From Rapana venosa (taxonomy: Eukaryota; Mollusca; Gastropoda; Neogastropoda; Muricidae), in the NCBI GenBank assembly GCA_028751875.1, contig CM054145.1, forward strand, positions 39,974,714-40,038,713: a DNA stretch of 64,000 nt. The letters run 5' to 3'. Below are positions 57,487 through 64,000 of this stretch, piece after piece; within the stretch, counting starts at the first letter, position 1, and each line of letters begins with the position of its first letter. Below the pieces are notes generated by a model. That model made no database searches. It had not been told where the DNA came from and saw only the letters and a program-made list of their open reading frames with translations. The translations under genes and the position numbers were made by a program.

Positions 57487-60112
57487 TCATACACATCCTG
57501 TCCGTCTTTCTTTGTCTGATAGTGATAGTGAAAAGAAGTTAAACTGAAGAGCACACACCTCACACGACAAGACAAAACACACACAACAAGACAAAACACA
57601 CAATGTTTGGCCCAGGCCAAAAACTGTGTCAGGTTATTGATGTCAGCTAATTGCCAAGGCCTACATTAAAATGTTGTTATGTTTAAAATGTTGTGTTGAG
57701 ATTGCCTTCAGCCATGACAAGCTCTTAACATAACAACCTGCACTCTCCTTTATAGGAGAAAAAATCCTCTGAAGTCGGAGTATGGCTGCCTATGTGGCGA
57801 GGTACTTGAAAATAGTCGTACACGCAAACTTCTCACCCAGTGTACTTCCTATCTCACAGTAATTCCCAGGTGGGATGAGTGAGTCAGAGTGCATGTTCTG
57901 GGTGACCCCCAGGGTGTAAAGCTGGGGAACGCACAACAACAACAACACACAGCGTTACACACTGTGCTGAGGATCTGCTGACCCTGATGAGACTATAAAC
58001 TGAGGTCCCATGTGCGAACACACGCAGAATAGCTTGTTGCACACATTAAAACCTGTTCCACTTTTCATCAGAAAAAGCCATTGTGTGCGAGTGGGAATGG
58101 ATGACAACATCGACAAAACTGCATACACATGGGGACTGGAGGTCAAAAAGCACACGAGTACTTACTCCATTCCCCCCCAAAAAAAATAAAAGAATACATC
58201 AATAAAAGTTGAAAACACACAAACTTATACACACACAGAAAGGGAAAAACGCAAAACAAAAAAAGCAAGTCATACCTGCATAAAACATGCCAGAGTGAAT
58301 GACCTCATCTAAAGGAGGAGCCCGACTCTCGTCCCAAGCGGAGGTGAAGGTTCGCCTCCTGATGGCCATGTCGTGATACATGGGGTACACCGCTTGGCCC
58401 AGGTCCAGCCTGGGCTGGGGAAAGAGGTTCCGAGTCTGCCCACCTGCAGGCTGCCTGGAGGTGGCGGTGGTGATGGGGGACGAGCCACCAGAGCCTGCTC
58501 CTGCGCCCTGCACACTGGAGAAGCTGACAGTCACTCTGCTTCCTGCATTCGCGGAGGCTTCCCTGTAGTTTTCTGCTGGTGCTCCGTGTCTTTCCGCCGG
58601 ACCGCTGTCACTAACGACGGCGTTAGCACGCCGCTCCCCGCTGCTTCTGCCCGAGGCTAGGACAGCCTCCTCACGGTCTCTGGCAAGGACATGCTCGCAA
58701 TGTGGCGACAGTTCACGGTGCAATGCCATAAGGTCACGGCCTCCTCTGGACCAGTCGGAATGACGCACACGGCAGCTGTAGCAAATGACCTCGTCATTCT
58801 GGCCTCGGTAGTAGAATCCCGCTTCCGCTAGCTTCACTCTGGACACTGGGACGGAAGACGGAAGAGCACCTAATGTGGCCAGACGATACGCCACATGGGA
58901 CAGGTCAATTTCAGGATTAAATGTTGGATCGGCCAGATACCTCGTGGCTGGGAATACATAAATGGCAGTGAAAATGAAACTATCATTCTCATGATGCAAC
59001 CTTACTTTTCCTGACTTGAGGTGTGGGCTAAACATGAATTCTTTTGGAATACTTGACAGCAAATTTTGCTTACTCAGACTTAACTGGGCACTGTCAAAGA
59101 AAACGCAGAGTTTCTTAAGTGTAAAAGACTTCTGATACCACTGCTTCTGATTCCAATGCCCTTTCAGTTTCATACACAAATTCAAATGATGCACTGCTGA
59201 TCTATTGACTTTTTCCATGTAATCTTTTCTGTGTTTGTAAAGTACTGCCAGGATCATCACAAGCATGTATATATTATACATTACATACATGGCTGTAGAA
59301 ATATCACCAAGGTTTTTTTGTTTATTTGAATGGTGGCTAATAAAAGTATTATTGTAAAAAGATTTGAACTGGCGTGGAAAATATGGAAAATCTTTGCCAT
59401 CTGGATTGTGAAAATGACAGCCTGAATTGTTTACACTTTCACTAGCAATGCCTGATGTGTGATTCAGATATGTTTTGTTCCTCAAAATGCATCCACCATG
59501 GTGGTGGAATTCATCAGTGAAATCCGACCTGAGATGTGATAATGAAAAAGCTTTCCAGGTGATGGTGTATTGATGAAAATGCAAAGAACTATCCAGTAAA
59601 TGCGCAATGTTCCAGCCTCGTGGATAGTGTTTTACTTCGAGCCATATTTTACATGAGAAGCAGACTGTACTATGCACAGCTCTTTCCAATGCGATATGCA
59701 GACCAAGCTTAAAAACTTCAGTCAACGCTTTTGTATAATTTCTCCAAATACCAACATGAGGTGTTGGCACCTCCCCACAGTGTCTGATACCAAAATGAGG
59801 TGTGAACACATCCTCACAGTCTCTTCGTCTCTGAGGGACAAAGGAGGCACTGCCTGACATGCAGAGTCTGCACACACATTGTTGCACTGTAGCAGATTCC
59901 AGATACTGGTGGTGCATCAGCTCCTCGGCTGCTGTCCAGCAATCTTGCTTCCAGTGTGCAACTTCAAGGTCATTCCATGTACAGTTTCTTTCACCACAAA
60001 ACCTCTGACGGGTCTCTGTGTGTGAATCGTGGGTAGTCATACCAACAAAGACTATGAAGCAAAACAAACTCAGCAGCTTTGTTGCAGTACTTGTATTTTT
60101 CTGTATTGCCAT
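54986..60112 (-). CDS. Receptor-like IAP: signal peptide, ectodomain, TM, two BIRs, RING (862 aa)
   Basis: Exons 60112-58276, 57304-57135, 56113-55747 and 55200-54986 (2,589 nt) join in frame. Residues 1-~28 are a signal peptide (LLSLFCFIVFVGM). Residues ~30-271 form an ectodomain with 12 cysteines and about six N-x-S/T sites. Residues 272-292 are a transmembrane helix followed by KHRK (positive-inside), so the rest is cytosolic. BIR1 is ~409-476 (C444, C447, H465, C472). BIR2 is ~584-651 (C620, C623, H640, C647) and keeps Asp634 and Trp643 where XIAP BIR3 has Glu314 and Trp323, so it may bind IAP-binding motifs. Residues ~670-791 are a Gly/Ser/Ala-rich linker. The RING (815-849) has XIAP-like spacing, C-x2-C-x11-C-x-H-x3-C-x2-C-x6-C-x2-C, so E3 ubiquitin-ligase activity is expected. 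I know of no described IAP with this layout. The splice model is inferred. Confidence 0.88.
55747..56113 (-). CDS. Receptor-like IAP exon C (linker)
   Basis: Acceptor gctctgttcag|ACCGC and donor CTGATG|gtgagc. It encodes Gln-rich (AEQQALQQPSQAQN) then Gly/Ser/Ala/Val-rich sequence with no domain. The frame is open over the whole exon and is GC-rich compared with the flanks. Confidence 0.78.
56687..56832. repeat. 79-bp tandem duplication plus (CA)n
   Basis: TCTTCCTGATGACAAACCAT and AAATGTGCTCAAACTCCAAA occur twice, offset by 79 bp, in the intron between IAP exons B and C. A (CA)n follows to 56882. Confidence 0.85.
57135..57304 (-). CDS. Receptor-like IAP exon B
   Basis: Acceptor ttgatgtag|GCTATG gives the canonical BIR join FYAG-YADCVRCFFCG; an alternative AG nine bases later would also stay in frame but shortens the BIR. 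It ends at TCC|gtaaat in phase 0. It carries the zinc ligands of BIR2 (CFFC, WTEHIRWRPNC). Confidence 0.85.
57414..57484. repeat. (CA)n microsatellite
   Basis: About 35 CA units just upstream of IAP exon B. Confidence 0.95.
57765..57945 (+). repeat. Interspersed repeat F, copy 2
   Basis: TCGGAGTATGGCTGCCTATG, ACTTCTCACCCAGTGTACTT and GGTGACCCCCAGGGTGTAAA, with a CAACAACAACAACA end. It is antisense in the IAP intron between exons A and B. Confidence 0.75.
57960..58195 (+). repeat. SINE-A copy, tail type 1
   Basis: ACCCTGATGAGACTATAAAC, GAGGTCCCATGTGCGAACAC, CATGGGGACTGGAGGTCAAA and the ATAAAAGAATACA end, immediately beside IAP exon A. Confidence 0.8.
58276..60112 (-). CDS. Receptor-like IAP exon A
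   Basis: 612 codons plus one base in one exon: signal peptide, whole ectodomain, TM, BIR1 and the first half of BIR2 (RRRTFTSAWDESRAPP to SGMFYAG). Donor GCAG|gtatga. The ATG context is AAGATGG, and a pyrimidine-rich acceptor (ccttttcaacctgaag) abuts it, so a 5' UTR exon probably exists upstream. Confidence 0.88.
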
Positions 60113-60222
60113 CTTCAGGTTGAAAAGGAGGACAGAACAAAAATTTTTAGTTTATTTTGGAAAAAAAGACCCCCCCCCCCCCTAAAAAAAGAAAACAAAA
60201 AAAGACAAGAAAAAAAAGAGGC

Positions 60223-60298
60223 AGGACAATAGACGGTTATGTAGAGACAGGACAATAGACGGTTATGTAGAGAGAGGACAATAGACGGTTATGTAGTA
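60223..60298. repeat. 26-bp tandem repeat, three copies
   Basis: GGACAATAGACGGTTATGTA begins at 60224, 60250 and 60276. It lies between the IAP start codon and the poly(A) signal at 60313-60318. Confidence 0.9.
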
Positions 60299-60312
60299 GT
60301 TTCAAGATCACA

Positions 60313-60318
60313 GTTTAT
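60313..60318 (-). other. poly(A) signal of the upstream minus-strand gene
   Basis: The minus strand reads AATAAA in CTTGAATAAACTGTG, about 325 bp after the TGA that ends at 60641. A gene therefore ends only ~200 bp upstream of the IAP start codon. Confidence 0.5.
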
Positions 60319-60640
60319 TCAAGACCTGGTGAAACTGCTTAGTTTGTCCATGAAACAGGGTAGTATGCATGGACACATTTTGCTCACATGCAAGGCTCAG
60401 CTTTCACGGACATTGCATTGTATAATGAAATGAGCACCGTTTCATACTGAACTTTCTCTTTTCCTTTGTACAGGCAATAGGTCCTTGATGATAGTTGACT
60501 TGGTTGGTGGGGCCATTAGTCAAGAAACCCCCCCCCCAAAACAAAGCATAGTCAGGTCACTCCTTCGCAGACTGAGTGTTTCCTCCGACCTTTCATCAAT
60601 ACATGTAGTGTAGTGTAGTGTAAAGCCTCACCTACACTGT

Positions 60641-60730
60641 TCAGGTAATGGTCTGGTCGCGCAGTGCCAGCCACTGTTTGATAAGGACCACAAAATGCTC
60701 AGAGCCTTGAAGTCTTTTTGTCAGAACAGT
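60641..60730 (-). CDS. Candidate last exon of the small gene
   Basis: Open in one frame only, with a strong pyrimidine tract and acceptor. A later gtgagg at 60630 would make it a non-coding exon of the IAP gene instead. Confidence 0.4.
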   Translation of the reverse strand, partial: TVLTKRLQGSEHFVVLIKQWLALRDQTIT

Positions 60731-62600
60731 CTGAAACAAAAATTTCATATCTGATTTAATTTGTTTCTCACAAGGGAAGGGGGGAACCCCCCCTGCTAAA
60801 CAACAAAAACAAAACAGGAGTGGCTGTGGTTTAATGAATATATTTTTCCAGAATAAAGATAATCTGGTAAACTCCACTGGCCATCTTATATAAAAGTTAC
60901 CATTCCAATGGTTGAATTATGACCCCCCCCCAAAAAAAAAAAAAAAAAGAAAAAAAAAAGGGAAACCCAAGAACAGATCAAACAAAGACTAGTAAAGCAA
61001 CAAAGGTGTTTACAAAAAAATTGTTTTGGGTTTATAAAATCCTTGGCTAGAGGTCCAAGGTTCACCAATGGTGATTTTTGCGTATGTGACCATTTTTCCC
61101 CACCATTACAAATGGGTTGAAGAAGGCAAGACAGAGGGCAGAAGAAAAACCCAACCCAGACACCCACAGAGACACCCACACAGAATAGTTCACGCAATGA
61201 CACACACACACACAGTGACATACACACGCAACACAAAGGCCTGCACAGGCACAGCGCAAGCACAGACTGACAATCATTTACAAACATTTCCATAAACTAC
61301 AAATAATCTGTACAAAACCAAGCTTCTTGTATATTATATTCAGGTAGCAATTCATGAAATAAGCTCCCAAGAAATTTAGTGTATCAAAAACAGAAATCAA
61401 CTTGCCTAAGAGTCTAAGACACATGTATAGAACAAAAAAAAAAAAAAAAAAGTGTTCAGAAAATGATGCAAGTCTATTCATCCCTGCTTCATGCATTTGC
61501 TCATCATTTTCTCTGTCCCTTCAAAATGTTTATGGTGTGATTTGATTTTATAATGTATGTCAGAGGGGGGGGGGGGGGGGGAGGGTAGGGGCTACTTTTG
61601 TTGCTATTGTCATTGTTAACAGTAATAACAACGTGACTAATATAACAGAAGTTTCCGGTGTACTTCCTATCTCACAGTGATTCCCAGGTGGGATGAGTGA
61701 GTCAGAGTGCATGTTCTGGGTGACCCCCAGGGTGTAAAGCTGGGGAACGCACAACAACAACATATAACAGAAGTGAGCACCTACTTTATATTGTGTGTAT
61801 CATTAGTGTGTGCTTTGTTTAAGAATGTACAGGAAGGGGGAAGAAAACAGTCAATGTTCTGGCAAGATATTTTTTATTGTAATAATATATCACAGGCTTT
61901 TATTTTCCTTCCTATTTCAGTGTGTGCATTGTACATGTTGTATCCTGCTTTGTTTTGGGTGTGTTTTCCCCCCTCTTTGCATTGTACTTCTTTTTCCTGG
62001 TCCTGTTCTACTGGTTGTGTTGTTGTTGTTGTCAGTGATAGTCGATAGTTTGTTTTTTTCTCAACGAATGGCTTGCAAAGAGGAAAAAAAGCAAACAGGT
62101 GCACATACATGTGCATGTGTGGCGGGAGGTGGGCACAGAGGGGGCGGGTGAGGAGAGGAAGGAGGGGGGCATGTTATTGTTGCATCTGTTGTTATTGGTA
62201 GCATTTGGTAATCACAACCAAGTTTATACAACCTACCTATTTGTATTAATGTGTAAGAGTAGACGGGAGAGGAAAAAAAGAGGGATGGTTGAGCGCTTTG
62301 ATTTGTAGCTTTACAAGATTCAGCGCTATATAAATTCCATACAGTATTGTTATTATTATGTCACACTAAAATATTATGTGATGCATCTTTATTTCTTTGC
62401 TTTATATAACTTTTGTTCTTTTGGGGTTCTATTTTCTTATTACTTTTTTTAATTTTTAAAAGAGATGGATGGCTTTTGAAAAAAAAAGTGAATTATTTAT
62501 TCAATGTACCATCTGGAAATATTGAAAAAAACAACCTGACTAAGACTTACAGCTACACACAAACACATATGTACACGTACACACACATACACAAAGGTGA

Positions 62601-62661
<61 letters not shown>

Positions 62662-62746
62662 AAAAACAAAGAAGTATACACAGACACAGGGTGAGAGCTC
62701 AGGATATTATCCTCAATAATATGCATAGTGAGAGCTCTGTGGTGCA

Positions 62747-62795
<49 letters not shown>

Positions 62796-63283
62796 GAGAG
62801 TGTGTGTGTGTGTGTGTGTGTGTGAGTGACAGGAAACATGCACAATGCAAGTGTAAACTGCAGTTTGATTTAAATTAAAGGTTGATGACTAGACCTAACC
62901 CTGTGCTGTGCAGAGACTTCTTTCCCCATGCTCTGCACCATGCTTACTAGGCCTACTCATAAGTTGAATAGTAGGCTAGGTCCGACCAGGAACAAAACAA
63001 AACAGCATCCTGTCACATACCCTATGGACTGTGGATGATTCAAGTAGGGGGGGCCTAGCTCTGTTGCGTTCCACAAATCCAGTGATCAATAGCCTACATG
63101 CACAGACAGGTTAAAATATCCAGTATACTTGTAGGACGCCTCAAAAGCTTAATCAAATGTAGGGCAGTAGGCCTAGGCCTAACCTAACTGCTTCCTTCGA
63201 AGGCTTACCTTTGTTTTGGGACCAGTTTGCAACCGAACACGACAGCTATCATAAGCTGGGGTTGATGATAATTTGTTCACCAT
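60641..63283 (-). CDS. Possible small gene, two coding exons (54 aa)
   Basis: Exon 1 (63283-63209) opens with ATG (MVNKLSSTPAYDSCRVRLQT, then GPKTK) and ends at ACAAAG|gtaagc in phase 0. The last exon (60730-60641) follows acceptor tttttgtttcag|ACTG in phase 0 and encodes TVLTKRLQGSEHFVVLIKQW, then LALRDQTIT and a stop, with AATAAA farther on. Joined directly they give 54 aa with no known domain. Extra exons in between are possible. The last exon could instead belong with the phase-0 exon at 63954-63801. The function is unknown. Confidence 0.35.
61655..61762 (+). repeat. Interspersed repeat F, copy 3, 5'-truncated
   Basis: GTGTACTTCCTATCTCACAG through GGTGTAAAGCTGGGGAACGC to CAACAACAACA. It is nearly identical to the 3' two thirds of the 57.8-kb copy. 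Confidence 0.8.
62288..62360 (+). repeat. GCGCT-family 3'-tail repeat
   Basis: GAGCGCTTTGATTTGTAGCT, then TTCAGCGCTATATAAATTCC and a TTATTATTATG end. Confidence 0.7.
62606..62822. repeat. (GA)n and (GT)n tracts
   Basis: (GA)n at about 62606-62662, and a GT-GA-GT block at about 62748-62822. Confidence 0.9.
63209..63283 (-). CDS. Candidate first exon of the small gene
   Basis: 25 codons with a good donor. An in-frame stop precedes the ATG, so it would be a start exon. It sits in TAGGCCTA-rich sequence. Confidence 0.35.
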
Positions 63284-63800
63284 TGTATTGCACTTGTATC
63301 AAAACTGTACACTCCCCTAATGATCTAATAGCACTGAAAGAAATGATTCTCTATTCAATGAAGAACTCATTCAATAAAACTTTTAGCGCGAATCCAGAAA
63401 AAATGGCCACAAACACACTCTCTCGGTAGCCCTCCCTGGCACTGACGAAAACAAACTGCGCACTGGGCCTAAGCCTAACCTACTTTTGCCAGGCAACCAA
63501 CGCAATTGTGTGCCTATGGCCTAAACGGTGCATTGTACATTACGTGCACACAGTTTGGTCCAGTGCTAGCAAAGTAGAAGTATTAACAAAACAGGACTCA
63601 AAATCTCATGACTTGTTAAGGTCCCACCTTTGATGATAAATTGAGTATTAGGCTAGGCATATTCATTTCAGATTGCTTTGCATGCGGACGGATGTAGAAT
63701 GTCCCTTCATACTAGGCCTAAATGGCTATTGACTTTGAAAAAACCCAAAGAATAACAACAAACAAACCGACACCACCACCACCTTCTCTAAAGCCCTTAC

Positions 63801-63954
63801 TTTGGATCCAAAGAGTTCTAAGCTCTTGGACAGTCTGATGCCAAAACCAAGAAGCAAAGCATCTCCAAGGGTAACAACTCTATAACAGCAGAGTTTTGCA
63901 CTTTTGACTACAAGACGGTACTTCCCCCTTCTTGCTTTTTTAATGTCCATCTGG
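63801..63954 (-). CDS. Exon of an unknown gene entering from the right edge
   Basis: Acceptor gtattccag|CCAGATGG and donor TCCAAA|gtaagg. The open frame reads QMDIKKARRGKYRLVVKSAK, then LCCYRVVTLGDALLLGFGIR, then LSKSLELFGSK and ends in phase 0. It may be an internal exon of a gene starting beyond the window, or a first exon using the ATG at 63950. No domain is recognised. Confidence 0.4.
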
Positions 63955-64000
63955 CTGGAATACGCAATTAAAATAATTCAAAGGTACAATTATCCATACT

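Overview
The window looks like nuclear DNA of an invertebrate, most likely a mollusc and perhaps a gastropod. It has small exons with GT-AG introns, IAP-type BIR and RING domains and a C2H2 zinc-finger gene. Interspersed SINEs are very dense (about 20 copies of one family), and there are many (GT)n, (GA)n and poly-C tracts. The species assignment is inference. No rRNA gene, functional tRNA gene, CRISPR array or bacterial signal was seen.

Every convincing host gene lies on the minus strand. From right to left these are: an exon of unknown protein at the right edge (63.8-63.95 kb); a possible very small two-exon gene (63.28-60.64 kb) with a poly(A) signal; a four-exon gene (60.11-54.99 kb) for a receptor-like IAP; a seven-exon gene (44.24-32.08 kb) for an unrecognised 258-aa protein; a five-exon gene (25.09-19.54 kb) for a 680-aa protein with nine C2H2 zinc fingers; and a two-exon gene (6.85-1.69 kb) for an 869-aa protein with one C-terminal BIR domain. 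I built the exon models by hand. In each, splice sites, reading phase and domain continuity agree across all junctions.

The most interesting object is the receptor-like IAP. It has a signal peptide, a 12-cysteine glycosylated ectodomain, one transmembrane helix, two BIR domains, a low-complexity linker and an IAP-type RING on one 862-aa chain. This would place a ubiquitin-ligase IAP directly behind an extracellular sensor-like domain. The other BIR gene has a hydrophobic segment near its N terminus and carries the same phase-1 intron inside its BIR, so the two probably belong to one expanded family.

The rest is mostly mobile DNA. A tRNA-derived SINE family (called SINE-A here) occurs with two different 3' tails. 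Other repeats share its core or a second core. One element combines a tRNA-like start with a 5S-rRNA-like body and sits inside a SINE-A copy. Decayed or truncated larger elements include a non-LTR element with RNase H (8.6-10.4 kb), an RTE-like fragment with an 11-bp target duplication (39.3 kb), a piggyBac-type element bounded by TTAA (49.8-51.2 kb) and a 5'-truncated LINE with a perfect 14-bp target duplication (53.5 kb). A plus-strand single-exon ORF of 321 aa lies antisense inside the last intron of the 258-aa gene.
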